DNA from: Hericium rajendrae
Lineage: Eukaryota; Basidiomycota; Agaricomycetes; Russulales; Hericiaceae
DNA: 64,000 nucleotides
Direction: 5' to 3'
NCBI GenBank assembly: GCA_033439255.1
Contig: CM065878.1
Span: forward strand, 496,001-560,000
The position numbers were made by a program, and so were the translations under genes. This document shows, piece after piece, positions 22,641-35,200 of this stretch. Numbering within the stretch: the stretch's first letter is position 1; each line of letters starts with the position of its first letter. The notes beneath the pieces are model-generated. The model was not told the origin of the DNA. It made no database searches and saw only the letters and a program-made list of their open reading frames with translations.

Positions 22641-24514
22641 CTCTCATGGAGAAATTCACAGGGCCTTGTCCTCACCCTGTTTGAGTCAAATGTCATCATG
22701 ATGTCCGAACTGTAGGATTGCAGTATCAAACCAAAGGTGGTAATTTAGGTCATTGATACTATATCATGAGCAGTTCTCTCTTGCTGTAAAGGAGCTGTGT
22801 TTGACTCCTCTATAGTGCTGTCAGAAGGAGACTTGCATGACTGGATGGTGTACTATCTCAGAGACCTTGTCTCTGGTGAAACTTGCTTTGATCATGTGAT
22901 TTCAGAAGGCAAGAGAGGAGCAAGCCAATGTATTGAAAGAGGCAACTATGCTTCTTAATCATGAATGCTCTATGCAGCACAACTCTTCTGGAACCTTCTG
23001 CATGCTAATGTCAAGTAGTACCTTCTTCACCTGTATAGCATTCTGGGGCTAGTCAGTCTAATGCTACACCTTCTATGCATCATGAGGTGGTATCAGAGCC
23101 TCCAATGCATTGAAATATCTTTGATGTGCAATGGGTCTCTCCTTCATCCCTGACAGTCTATGTGAGCACATCCAAAGTTGATGATCAGAACTATATGATC
23201 ATGAGTGTCTTGTTTGCATAGGTGTATTGCTGTTCAAATGTCATATGATGTTAACATTGACATCTGGTTTGTATCCTAGAATGATGACTCACCTATCTTG
23301 AAGCAGTTATCCTGGCTGAAGTTGCAGATGTTTAGTCTGCCTTTATCAGCATCCTTTTGCCTACATTACCTGTATCATTCAATGACCTTGAATGTTTTTG
23401 AAAGCCTGTCACAGCACCCCATCAGAAAGAGCTCACAAAAGGTAAAAAACTTGATCAAAGGCATAATCCACATATTTTGTCAATACATACATTCTAAATT
23501 TCTCATCTTCTGATCATGAGTCCTACATCTGTTATATTGATGACTTTTAGTGACTGAAAAGATAACAGCCAGTCTTCTCTGATACACAAAGCAAGACAAC
23601 CACCAAGACTTTTTTGTCATTGCTTGTCTTGCACACAATACTCTTGCTATTTTGCTTCAGTATTTATTGAAACTCAATTCTCAAATTCTTAGTAATAAAT
23701 GAGCTCATATTTGCAAAGGCTGAGATATAATCTTGCTTAAGCTCAAGTAATTTGAACACTTCTTCAATCATTTATACTATTTATTTACTATCTACATGCT
23801 ATTTGTCATTTTGTTTTAGAATCTTCAGAAAATGTAAATAAATGGTTGAAGCCTTAATATTAAAATAGGCAAAATACAAAAGTAAGTATTATTATGTGAG
23901 CAAAGCATGAAGCTTTTTGGTAAAGTCTTACTTTTGTAGTCAAGCAGTAGTGACAACATTGTAGAAGAGGTCACACCATATTACAGTTAAATATCATGAG
24001 ATATTGGCCAGCCATAGTAGTAAAGTAGGAGGGTAGAGGGCAGAAATTATAGAGAGGTACTGCCACAAGCAGAGTATTAGTCAACATTGAGGTAGATACA
24101 AGACAGAATATGATAGCAGAATCATCATTCCATCATCATCCTGCTTTCAGAGCTTCCTCCCTTTTAGCCTGCTCTAGCAGGTGCTGCTGTTGGATACTAC
24201 AAGATGTTGATCAACTATGGTAAAATGCTATAGTTAAGTATTATGAGATGTTGGTCAACCATAGGACCATGCAGCCTTGCAGCACATTAGATATTGGCTA
24301 AGCATACTGGTATGTCAGGTATGCTACAGTATACTGGATTATGCCTTGGCCAATCATTGCAGCATGCATATAGGCTGTAGCATGTGCATGAATGTTCTGT
24401 TATCTTATCTATTAATATAACCTAAATTGGTTAAGATAACATCATGTGATGAATTATATAAGTCACATGATCTTTCAAATCGTGTCGGGCCAATTGAAAA
24501 ATGCACCGGGAGCA
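22640..24514. other. AT-rich intergenic DNA, no supported gene
   Basis: Stops in all frames with only scattered short frames. A motif including AGTATTATGAGATGTTGGTC (24235-24258) recurs diverged at about 23988-24012. Nothing else seen. Confidence 0.45.
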
Positions 24515-25162
24515 CTACACCTGGCCCAGAAAGGAACCGCTACCTAGAAGGGAACCATCGGCCTCTGGCCACATAAATTTTGCTCGTTTCCCTTGAAAAT
24601 ATTCGTACAGGACCCTCTCATGCACAACAATAAGTCTATGTAATTTGTTTATTGTGAGGTCGAGGGAGTGGCATTAAAATCGCAAAAGTATTTGAATTGA
24701 GGCTAGGTGTATGGCTTTGCCCTGTCCGAAAACCTCAGATCCCGTCGATCGGGCACGAATCGGAACACGATTTTTGGTCAACTAATTTATTGAGAAGGGT
24801 TAAAGCTATTCATAATTTACAAGGTGCATCAATGGGCAAGCAAAGTACTGTGCGACGAGAGATGCTGAACGGCGTTACAAGGCATTACAACCTTTCACGT
24901 CTCGACGCGCTGAAAACCGTGACCAATCGTGATTAATCGTGACAATTTTTGGTTCCTTATGCAGTGCAAGGCGTCACATTCGAGTCGTCGTCTTTGACGA
25001 TGAACACATTGTTTAGCAGTCATCAAACAAATCTTGAAATTTCATATCTACTAAGGTGAGCTGTGTCTATGTGGACTCCAGGTGAAATCGAGCTGAAATG
25101 CCTCCTCCCGCCTCCGCGATCCGGAGTTGATGAAAACCGGTTCCTTTCTGGGCCAGGCGTAG
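24515..25162. mobile_element. Nonautonomous element with 25-bp terminal inverted repeats
   Basis: Arms 24515-24539 and 25138-25162 match at 24 of 25 positions (CTAC(A/G)CCTGGCCCAG then AAAGGAACCG). The interior is 600 bp with one 79-codon frame (24697-24936) of unknown nature. No clear target duplication. Confidence 0.65.
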
Positions 25163-25750
25163 CATGGGAAAGCATAGAAAAGCACATCTAAGAAGGGTTG
25201 GATTGGTTGAGATTGTAAACCTTATACAGCCTGTAAGATTATTCTTCCTAGCATCCATGTTTTTGCATTCCAGATATGCATTTCAGAAGGTAGTTTTATG
25301 ATTGTGTGAGTGGCCATGGAGAAGTGTTATCATCTGAGTTGCTTACATAAGGGGTGGTGGACTTTGCGCCCTGTCTATCTTGATACTTTGTATTTGATAA
25401 ATTCTCACTTTCTCTTCACTGATTTTTAAAATCCACCCCCAGTGTCTTTGACTTCCCACCAGCTGCTCTACTCTCCATTTTCCAGGGTGCACAGCAGCAT
25501 ACTTAATAATAAACACAATTGGCTGATGACTGAAGGCAGTAGCAGTACATGACAACATGAAGCCAAATGCATGAATGTGTCATGTGTTTAGAACGGGAAT
25601 GAGAAAGGAAGAATGGACAACATGCTGGTACGAAATTTTGGAAAAACCAACAGTGACTAAAAATGCAGGACCTGGCAAATTGGCAAATACTCGAGACAGC
25701 AGAGGCCACAAAATGGCAGAACGAGCGAGGCTTGACACCGGACTAGGTGA
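25163..25750. other. 3' flank of the JmjC-like gene, no other gene seen
   Basis: AT-balanced sequence without motif-bearing frames; it must contain the 3' UTR of the minus-strand gene ending at 25751. Confidence 0.5.
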
Positions 25751-28700
25751 CTAGTCTTCCTCCTCAGGCGAGTCCTCAGGCGAGTCCTCCAAAGGACGGC
25801 AGCTGTCATGGCGGCTGTCATTTCTCGAAGGCATCTGCAGTGGAAGCGGCTTGTAGAAAGTCAACTCATCCAGGTCCTCCTCCTCCAAACCCAACTTGAA
25901 GACCTCCAAATTGAAGCCATCCAAGTTGACCAGGTCCTTCCAAAACCGCACCACATCGTTGCACAACCGCTTGCCGATGTCCTGAAGGGGAATCCTTTTT
26001 TGGCCCCAGGCCACGACGGGCAGGTCCTCACCGTTCGTTGCCCAGTTTTCCGCCATCCTGTAGCATACAGTGATGAAATGCTTGCTGTGCTGGAACCCCC
26101 ACCATGTGATATTGTGCCAACCCCACGCCTTGTAGTATTTCAAGCATGTCTTCAGCGACGCTGCATTTGCCGCCGCCTGCGGTGCTGCCTCTTGGCTTTC
26201 TCCCATGAGGGTGCGCTGCAGCACCACTGCGTTTGCGACTGCGACAAACACCTCCTTCGAGTGCTCGGCATGCTCAGGGTGTCCCAGAAACAATGGATCT
26301 GGGCCAGAATCCATCAGCCGGCCCAATGTCCCCTCCTTGTCAAGCCTACTCACCTCCATTTTCCTGGCCAGCGGTGTGAATGTCATTGGCCCACAACGTC
26401 ATAAAGCTGGGAATCATCGCCACAGCGTCGGGATGCGTCGCATTTGTGAGGTGGTGGCCTTTCATCAGCATGTGTACAGCGCCGTAGAAGCTCTTATGCA
26501 ACTGCATCTGTGGGTAAAAGTGGCGACCGAAGACCACAGTGTGCTCCGCACCATACACCCAGTGTGGCGTGTTCGGCCGTTGAAAGCTGCCCGTGTCTTT
26601 AATATCTCCATCCGGGCACAAACTAAAAAAGAACACTCACAAGGCCATCCCGGGGCGAAGAACAAAAGCGAAGACCCAAAAGAGCGAGAGGTCAATGTTG
26701 TCGAGCTCGTTGAGAGTGTCGAAACATGTGGCCCGCGACGGGTCCAGGGTCTCCTCGTCCTTTGACACCAACACCACCCACAGCTTGCACCCGACGAGGG
26801 GTTGTGAGCATGTGCCGAGCCCGTCAGTATCAATATGCACGTCCGAGATCGAGTGTCGTGTCGCCACGGTCCCCCACGAAAGATCTGGAAGCGCGCGGAT
26901 CGAGTGCGACCCCGCAGGCAGCTTGGTTTCCATCACCCTCACGGCTTCCTCGTGAGCCGCAAACACCCTGGTGCACATCCCATGTCATGTCAGAACCACC
27001 ACAAAGAGAGAGCAAGACATCTTCCACCGTCGGCCACTTACTTCCATGATGGCATCTCTACTAGGGGCGCCGGGCAGGGATTCTCCAGCCCGTTCAACAC
27101 CTTTGTCTGTTCGGCCGCCTTCCCTGCCTGATAAATGTCCTCACGTGTGCCTGTGCGGTTCTGACGTGATGCATCCGCGTTCGAGCGGTATGCCATATCT
27201 GCAAGCAGTCGTTATCGGCCTCCATGTCCGATTCCCAAGGGCAAAACCAGATACAAATGAAACATACTGACCGTGGATGTTGACTGGTTGGTTCATCGGG
27301 CCCAATAGTTTGATCGTCGCCGGGTTCCATTGCCAGCGCCGGCTCACAGGAAGCCCCACCACCAGGATGTGGTATCGCATAAAGACCTCCTCCACATCAA
27401 CGGAGTCCATTGCATCCAGCTGCTGCCACGTGAGGATTTTCACCCCGAACGTGTGGTCCTTCTGCTCCATGGTATCGACAATTGCCTTTTGCAGGCGCAA
27501 TCCGAAGTGTCGAAGGTCGTGCTCCTGTTTACCCACGCTCAATTTTGTCGACTATTCTCCACAGGATTTCACCCACCTTGCCATCATCATCTTCTGCATC
27601 CGTCACGACCGGGTGGTAATAGATACACTCAATAGAGGTCAAGACACCGTCACTTCCATCCTGGCTCGGCTCAGCATGACAGGCCTTCAGCAGAATTGGT
27701 TTCATCTCCAGCTGGGTGCAATAATAAATTAGTACACGTCTTGTGTGTTCTCATGCGATTAGGCGAACTGACCACAGCCTTTTTCTCATCGAGCAAAGGG
27801 ACCTTGTGGACAAGAAAAAAATGACCGTGAGTTTGAGCTGAGCGTGCATGTCGATCAAGCATCCGCTCACCTTTGGCTGCATTGCTGCCGCATTGCGAGC
27901 TTTGGTTGTACCACGGGTCTTCCTGCCCGAAGTGGACGTTGTGGCTTTAGCGCGAGACTTCTTGCCCGATGAAGAGGATGGGGCAGGGATGTCCTGGAGG
28001 GGTTTTGCGATGAACGTACGAGGCCGGAGGGTGCGTTCTATTGAAACCACTTCTGGCTTGCCACCATCTTGATTGTTCAATGCGGCGCTGCCCGGTACGT
28101 CTTGCATCAGAGTGTCCGAGTGCCGATCCTCCTCTCGCCCTGCGTTCCCACCCTCCACCTCCACCTCCTGCACTGACTTCTCGGCCGTCTCCGTGTCCTT
28201 GTCTTTCAACGTGTCCTTATCCTTCCCCGCATCTTGCCCTGCCCCAACGTCCTTCTCTGCTGCCGACGCCACTGCCGCCTCTGCTGCCGCTGTTGTTGTT
28301 GCTGCATTGTCGGTCTCACTCTGCCGCTCGTCGATGTCCATGCCTTCCTCCCCACCACCTTTCCCTGCGTCCTTCTCTGCTGCAACTTCTGCCTCTCCAT
28401 TCTTTGTCTCACCCTGCTCCTCGTCCACCTGCATGTCTTCCTCCCCGCCACCTTGTCCTGCCTTGTCTACCGCTGCTGCGGCCCAATCCCCTGCCCCTGC
28501 TGCTGTTGCTCCTCCTACCTCATCCTCTCCCTCTTTCTGCTCCTTGTCCACGTTCATGTCGTCGTCCCCACCACCCTCCCGTGGCGTCTTTTCAGCCGCC
28601 GTCTTTGCCGCCGCCGAATCCCCAACCTCGCTTCGACCATCTTCCACGTCCATGTCTTCCTCGCCACCGCCCTCCATTCCGTCTGCAGTTGCTGTGCGCT

Positions 28701-30575
28701 CCTCTTCACAGACCGCCGAATTCATCGACGACACCGGCATCCTGGGGTGGGCGCTATCTTCATGTTCCTCTTCCAACCGCGCCCTCTTTCCAGACCCTCC
28801 TGCCTCCACTGCCTCCTGCGTGCGCTTCATCCCGTACCACACTCCGTCTGCATGCGCATGGCTCTGAGACAGGAGGCGCTGTGTGCTTGTCACACCCTCC
28901 TCATCCCCTTCGTTCGTCTCGATCGTGCGGACCCAATCCTGAGTGCCTACTGCAATGGTCATGGCGTTGTGCATGTCAAGATGCGATTCATGTACCATTG
29001 TCACGTGCACTGACCTTGTCGCATCCAGTCAAACCAACCCCGACCCACAGCGTCTTCCAACTCTGGCTGGTCCACATCCTTCGAGATGTTCTTCCAATGC
29101 TCCAATACCTCCTGCACCATTTCCGCCGTGCGTGCCCCTCGTGCGATCGCAAAGAGTGCATACCATGTCATGCGTTCCATCTCGACCATCTTCGATGGCC
29201 GAATCACGTTTCCGTATGCCTGTCGAAGCTAATCCAAGGAGGAAGGGTTGGTCGTCATCGCCCAGGGCCACTCCTCCCTTACTCACCTTGATATAAGAAG
29301 GCCGGGTGAGGGCGCTGTTGTGCAGCATCAACGGAACAAAACACACTAAGGGTGAGATGGCAAGGCTGGCAATCAGCGAGGCCAAGATCTTGGACCGCGT
29401 TAACCTCCCTAGCGGCTTTCTGCCTCCGCCACAAAGTCAGTGAGAAAAGAGAGCTATCGCAGCGTTACGACGGGTAGCCGACTTACCCGTGCAAATTTTG
29501 AAAGCATTTCTCCTCATGGATGTCACCCTAATCAAGGCCACGCGGATGAGGTCAAGAACAAAGAGGGAGGGCGGTCAACGTCAAACGTACCGTAATGAAC
29601 AAGTTGAGCGAGAGGGCAGCCAGCTCGAAATTTTGGGTGATGTTGAGCCGATCTATGTCCGACACACGATTCATGCAGGACGAAAGCAGGCTGGCTGAGA
29701 CTTGCTTCGCTTCCTCGTGTGTCCATGGCTGCGGTCCGGACTTGCCTTGTGCAGTCTGGGACACGACAAGCGATGTGGACGCATCTTTGGCAAGCGCTTG
29801 CCTGAAGTTCGTGTCTGCATCATCCATCATGGACACCCAATCTTTCATGTGGCTGAGGACCTGTGCAAAACACGAAGATCAGTCAACAGGTCTCATGCAG
29901 TCACCTGGTAACACCATTACCGTTTTGACGTGCGAGTTCTCCGAGATGACGGAGTCGAGGAGCTCTGGGCGAGGGGATTTCCCTTCGCCGGATGCCTCCC
30001 GACCTACCAATCTCGTGACCACGTCTGCCAGCTGATAGCGCATAATCACGTCCACGACCTTCGATGCCTGATGCGCACTCAGCTCGCTAATGTCGACGTT
30101 GGGCCGGTCGACCAGCTGCTTCCACAACAGTTCGAAGTCTGTGTCCCTGCGGGTTAAAGTCTCCTTCCCCCAGGCCTCGAGGTTGGATAAAAAAGCCTGA
30201 CGAAGTCGCGATTCCGATGTGAGCGCGTCAAGTCTCGGCAGCCAGAGTACATCATCTCACTTTTATGCATTCCCGCAGGCTCTCCACCGCCGCGAATTGC
30301 GATGCCGACACGGCCTGAGTCGAGATCACCGCCGTGCTCGGGTTCTGAGGAAGAAGCACCGCGCTCAAGTTGTCGGGGACTAGCATCGTGAGCTCGCTGA
30401 TGGTGAAAATGTGGTCGTCATGCCAGGGGAGCGCACGCATTGCATAAGCGCATTGGCGAAAGTTCACCTCGTGCTCGGCAGAGGGGGAGGTGGAATCACC
30501 GCTGAGGTGCGAACGTGCAGTCAGAAAGACGGCATCCTAATGCAGGGATACGACTTACAATGAGGAAGTGGCCAT
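25751..30575 (-). CDS. 1317-aa JmjC-like (2-oxoglutarate/Fe(II) cupin) protein
   Basis: Fifteen exons on the minus strand: 30575-30559, 30501-30261, 30196-29921, 29860-29591, 29527-29487, 29419-29287, 29228-29015, 28949-27871, 27802-27773, 27711-27577, 27524-27272, 27198-27042, 26967-26641, 26586-26354, 26298-25751; 3954 nt, open throughout, introns 52-74 nt with GT-AG ends. The start MATSSFGDSTS is split by intron 1. Residues 1-400 are helical and unidentified. Residues about 400-760 are Ala/Glu/Asp-rich low complexity with basic stretches (GKRARLEE, KKSRAKATTS) that could be nuclear signals. Residues about 950-1090 form the JmjC-like fold: SDVHIDTDGLGTC (His about 993, Asp about 995), GCKLWVVLVS, then RPNTPHWVYG (third ligand His about 1066) and VVFGRHFY. 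The HxD...H iron triad is present, so it may be active. JmjC enzymes demethylate histones or hydroxylate proteins; the substrate here is unknown. The intron at 27525-27576 is the least certain. The upstream flank (30600-30640) is CT-rich with no clear TATA. Confidence 0.85.
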
Positions 30576-30815
30576 GGGAGCGAAATGAATAGTTGGTTAG
30601 ATCAGAAAGAGAGAGCTAAGACAGGGGTGGGATTGGGCAGCACTTGCAGCCAGGAGTTAGCGGCGAATGGATGCACTTAAGAACAAAGAAAGAAGACTCT
30701 AAGATCCAGCGCGGACATGATGAGCATGCCGCGTCGTCGGGGAGAGCCGGCACAGTCTTCGGAAGACAATATTCCCACGGCTGACGCGACATCATTCACC
30801 AAGAGGTGGGCGGTA

Positions 30816-31471
30816 GTGGTGGTCCGAGGCGGAGTGAGGCGGAACGAAGTGAGGCAGAAAGCGAGTCCAACTCGCTCCACTGACAGTGATGTCAGACTTC
30901 ACTTCGAAAACCTCCGCCTCGCTTCAGTCGTGACTTGCCACATGTCGAACAATCTGGAATTACAAGTGAAGTCACGTTGCGACCAAAGCGAGCGCATGTG
31001 ATCGTAAAGTAGGACATTAACGCGTCTTGGGCGCGTCCCAAGCGCTCACATTCAACCCTCTTCATGCACAATTAAATTCAGAGACTGTCTGATCAATGCT
31101 ACCTTTAAGAGATTTGTTTTTAAGGTCAAGTTGCATTTAATGACCACTGTACATAAGTAATTCACGTGAATTGCATGTGACATCGTTTGCGGACTCGCTT
31201 GTTAGTAGTCGACAAAGGACAAACGGAGTGGCCTCACTTCAGTCAAAGCGGTATGCGTGGGAACATCACTTCGTTCCGCCTCACTCCGCCTCGGACCACC
31301 ACTATCGCAACGTGACTTCACTTGTAATTCCAGATTGTTCGACATGTGGCAAGTCACGACTGAAGCGAGGCGGAGGTTTTCGAAGTGAAGTCTGACATCA
31401 CTGTCAGTGGAGCGAGTTGGACTCGCTTTCTGCCTCACTTCGTTCCGCCTCACTCCGCCTCGGACCACCAC
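30816..31471. mobile_element. MITE with identical 166-bp terminal inverted repeats and TA duplication
   Basis: Arms 30816-30981 and 31306-31471 appear identical base for base (GTGGTGGTCCGAGGCGG ... CACGTTGCG) and are flanked by TA at 30814-30815 and 31472-31473, as in Tc1/mariner-type elements. Immediately inside the right arm, 31268-31302 carries the outer end of another copy, again followed by TA (31303-31304), so one copy seems nested in another. It lies about 240 bp upstream of the JmjC-like start. No coding capacity. Confidence 0.88.
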
Positions 31472-31473
31472 TA

Positions 31474-32019
31474 GCACTGGGCAGACGGAAAGCGACAGAC
31501 ACGAGGTCCCCCTCGGCCCGATGACAACCCCCCTTCAAACTGGTGTCCAGGGGTCTTTTCGCAGGAATCTGCATCGTAAAACCCAAAACTTTGACAGTTG
31601 ACTCAGTCCGCCCGAAAACGCTTATGTAGCCTATTTAGCACCCCCCAAAAGTCATATTTCTGATGTAGGCCAGGTACTTTTTGTGAACGAAAATCAGGAG
31701 AAATGAGCGAGTTCGAATATTTCTCTTCATTTCAGCAGAACGCGTGATGGATTCCAGCGGCGCGTCGTGGCGATCGGTGAACGACGCGTTTGCGACGCGT
31801 CTTGTTGCCAATGCGAGCCAGACGCGTCTTAAATACTTCGTCGTTGTGCTATGCTTTATTCTCAAGTCGCAAGCTCCTTGCTAGAATTCTGACATTGCCT
31901 TTCTACCCCTTCAAGCCACACCGTCACGCTCCCGAGCAACATGAACTACTCATGAACTCGCGTGCACTGGTACCACCGCATGTGGTACCAACCTCGCACG
32001 CACCAGAGAACCGTAGGGC
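31474..32019. other. Intergenic, no supported gene
   Basis: Contains an imperfect GACGCGT cluster (31740-31825). Could hold a promoter for the small frame at 32020; no clear TATA box. Confidence 0.4.
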
Positions 32020-32313
32020 ATGCCGCTTGACGGCATGTCCGCATCGGTCAGCGGACAGCCGCTCCCGGTAGCGGCGTCGACGACAGGCGACGTGCTTTTT
32101 GAACCCGGGCGGAGCCCCTCGACGCTGGGACTTGCTGTGGGGTACTCGCACATCGACATCGACGTGCTTCCCCTGTCGCCTATCAACCCATCCTCTGAGG
32201 CATTCGGGTTTACGCATGATACGAGCACCGCATCGGGCATCGCGGAGCACGTAAAATACCTTGAGTCTACATCAAGTGTGGTACCGGTTCTGAATCGAGA
32301 GGGACAACGATAA
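32020..32313 (+). CDS. Possible 97-aa protein, unknown
   Basis: ATG-initiated frame of GC-rich, codon-like composition: MPLDGMSASVSGQPLP near the start and HIDIDVLPLSPINPSSEAFG mid-way, ending VLNREGQR. No domain, signal peptide or membrane segment is recognised. The minus strand is also partly open here. It may be a small host gene, one exon of a larger one, or chance. Confidence 0.35.
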   Translation: MPLDGMSASVSGQPLPVAASTTGDVLFEPGRSPSTLGLAVGYSHIDIDVLPLSPINPSSEAFGFTHDTSTASGIAEHVKYLESTSSVVPVLNREGQR

Positions 32314-32319
32314 CATGTA

Positions 32320-33095
32320 AAGCACATTTGTCCGTCAGTTCAACTGCATGCCTCGGTTAGGGCGGCGCATTGGGTGCGATAAATTTAGTCACTATGTTTC
32401 TCTGTCTTTCTGTACAAAAGCATACATTCGTTTGTACTCTGCGAAGGTCTCCGAGCCAAACTAGATACAATGTTCAGTCAATCTATGCCTGGTCTTCAGG
32501 CCAACTCGACTTGAATTTCTGCTAAGCACTTTGACAAGTCAACCGGGGTCCGGCCAGATCCTTCATTACCCGATCCCGAGCTTGACAGGCTTACATACCC
32601 CCCCTCCCCCTTGTCAAAATCCTTGCACCTCGTGTCTGAAACTTGCGACCCGCCCACCTCTTGTCATTCACTGTGCCCATCCCCAGACTCTTCGGCGACA
32701 GCCGGCGACGACGCGCCGCAACCGCATCACGTGTTGTCGACCAGGACACCCAATGCACGTGACCACGATGCATCGTACTTTCCAGATTGTTGAATGTTCG
32801 ACTTATGTATGATCCTAGCGGTGCGCGCACTAGGCTCCATCCCATCCGCCGCTGTTGGGTCAAGATGAATCCGAGTGGGGGAATGCGACTTGAGCTTGAG
32901 TACTTTGAGTATTGGCGTGGCTAATGTAAAAATAGATTTCGGAACAAACCGAGCCTGTTTCAACATCCGCCAACCTTGTGCATCTTAACCCAAATATTGC
33001 CAGAAAGGGAGCGACGGCCCGGCCCGGTAGGGCTGCAGAGTTCTGCTCGCTCACGGTACTCCGCGTGTACTAGAACTCATTAGGATCGGAAGTAT
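32320..33095. other. Intergenic, no supported gene
   Basis: Overlapping short frames on both strands without recognisable motifs. Confidence 0.4.
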
Positions 33096-33098
33096 CAC

Positions 33099-33640
33099 CT
33101 ACTCACTAGCATGAGGAAGACTTTTGAGCATTTCAGGCAGGTTGAATGTCTTCAAAATGCAACAGTCCTCAAAGCCGTGAAGCCGAGAGGCGGTGCAGGT
33201 ATCCTTTTTGGGTATGTATTTGGCCGCTACAAACAAAAAATCGTGCGACGCTGACTGCAGTTCTTTATGCAAAGCACTGTAACCCTCCAGCGACGGCTGG
33301 TAGACAACATAGGGAAACAATCAGCCACCCCAGTCCATGGACGGTCATTGCTGATGTAAGGATGTCCTGCAATTCACCCGGAACATGCCCGGGACAGTAC
33401 TCCTAGGTATCATTATTGCCAATGCTGCTCTACTGTAGGTACCTGGATAGAAAAAAAAAATGATAGTATTGTACGACTGCACCATGGCAAGCCCGCTGTC
33501 ACCCCTCAGTACCCTTGAAGCCCTCCAGAGCTCTGGGGTCAACATGGCCAAGTTGTTAACTTGGGGGAAGAGGGCCGATGCTCTGCATGGCAATACAATT
33601 CTTTTTGAATTGTTATAACTTTGTAGTGTTATTTTCACAG
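33099..33640 (-). pseudogene. Unidentified coding remnant
   Basis: Two minus-strand frames (33638-33345, with FPQVNNLAMLTPELWRASRV, and 33320-33099, with YQPSLEGYSALHKELQSAS) read like protein and could be linked by an intron or frameshift near 33340. No family recognised. Confidence 0.3.
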
Positions 33641-33781
33641 AATTAATAAGATAGCAGAGAATTGAATATACTAGTATTGTAATGTTGCAAAGATCTCCAT
33701 CTTCAAAGTATACTGTTTTACACTTATCTCTTATTTTTAAACTTTGTTACCAGCAAGAGTTGAACTAATGACAAAATAATG

Positions 33782-33827
33782 GTCATGTGCAACAATGAGC
33801 CCGATCAGGCTCACTGTTGCATGTGAC
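33782..33827. repeat. 20-bp stem hairpin
   Basis: GTCATGTGCAACAATGAGCC, a 6-nt loop, then GGCTCACTGTTGCATGTGAC: 17 of 20 positions pair. Isolated in AT-rich sequence; possibly a very short palindromic element. Confidence 0.7.
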
Positions 33828-33829
33828 TT

Positions 33830-35075
33830 CTCAAAAATTGTGTTTGAACATTTATGAAGTACATGAGTGTGGCCTTTGAAAGTCTGTCAACTGTTGTGTA
33901 TTGCCTAGATTGATTTTATTTTTGCCTTCTAGGGGTCTCAATCAGTAATTTGGCTATATCTCTATCAATTCTCTAGCTATGAACATAAACTCAAGTGTTT
34001 CGGAATAGTACTATGAATGACCATATTATCATGATTTTTACTTATTTTTTACACCACTCAGTATGTGCCTATTCTCAGATGATTTGATGATTTGCCCCTA
34101 GACTTGAATGATTTTTTCGATTTTTTTGCTGCTTATAAATTGCTTCTGTAATCCACAGCATGGGCGAAATGATGTCTTTCCGTCCCCCTCATGATGTCAT
34201 GGAATGGGAAGACATCATTTTGCCTGTGCTGCAGATTATGTAAAACCTCAAAAAACTTCGAAAATAGTCAAATAGGAGATTCTATGATGATTTGTATATA
34301 TCTCCTTATGTACTGGAGAGATTATCAGTCCCTTGATTGCATCAGAAGGGGCTCGATTATAACTTTCCAACGACACTAGGTACATTACAATTGGATGAGT
34401 CAATAAAAAGATGTGGCCTCAACAAGTTTGCCCCTACCTCTAACACCAACCCTTCAGTAATTGCCACTGTGTTTTCTCAGTACCTATCTGATCTTCTTGT
34501 ACAATATGCTGTTGGAAAGGGAGGGATCAGAGCTTTCCAGTAGTATTTTTATTGTGTGACTAGCACCATGCGTTGCTCTGCTACGATGCAATCACTATGG
34601 TCTGCTCCTCAAAGGTATCTTTGAAGCGATTTCTTATATCTCAGTCATTTCTGGACCTATTCTCATGAAGAAAAAAAATCTGAGGAGGTAAAATTTACTT
34701 CTATTATATCATCATACACCATTAATAACTTATGTCAAGAAAAAGGTATAAACTTTACTATGAAATACATTTATCCATTATCTTGTAACAAGTTTGCACT
34801 TTTTCATACTGAGAACTTCTAGTCCTAATATGACTAGCATTGACTTACATATGCATATAGTTTAACAATGATTCAATTAGATTTAAAAGACTGAATATCT
34901 CTAAGAAATATCCAAAATTATAAGAATGGCAATTGGCAGAATCAAACTTATAATGTCACTTTATATGAGAAATTAGTTAGAGTAAATGATTTCAAGGAAT
35001 CATAATGAGATATACATGTTATGTATGATGATTATGAACAGTGACAGTGAGATATGTTGATTGTAAAATGAAATA
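33830..35075. other. AT-rich, no supported gene
   Basis: No recognisable coding. A short inverted repeat (AAATGATGTCTTTCC at about 34168 and GGGAAGACATCATTTT at about 34206) is present. Confidence 0.45.
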
Positions 35076-35170
35076 AAAGAATTCAAGGTTGAACTGGAAT
35101 TGAACCTGCAAACTCATCAGATTGTTGACTTGTGATTATATAAGCCAACTGCCAAATGGGGATGGTCATC
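35076..35170 (-). mobile_element. tRNA-derived SINE-like repeat, copy 1
   Basis: On the minus strand: CCCATTTGGCAGTTGGCTTA (A-box-like), TATAATCACAAG, then GAGTTTGCAGGTTCAATTCC, with the Pol III B-box GGTTCAATTCC at 35096-35106. A matching copy in plus orientation is at 40454-40550. It does not fold as a proper tRNA (degenerate acceptor and T stem), so it is called a SINE and not a tRNA gene. Confidence 0.65.
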
Positions 35171-35200
35171 ATTTTGGTGTCATTTTCTGGCAGTCGAGTT

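Noticed and set aside
26205-26765. 186-codon plus-strand frame
   Set aside because: It is antisense to exons 13-15 of the JmjC-like gene, which have matching splice sites and a recognisable domain.
28041-29291. 416-codon Pro/Leu-rich plus-strand frame
   Set aside because: It lies opposite exons 6-8 of the JmjC-like gene, whose acidic low-complexity code leaves the other strand free of stops; no start context or splice logic supports it.
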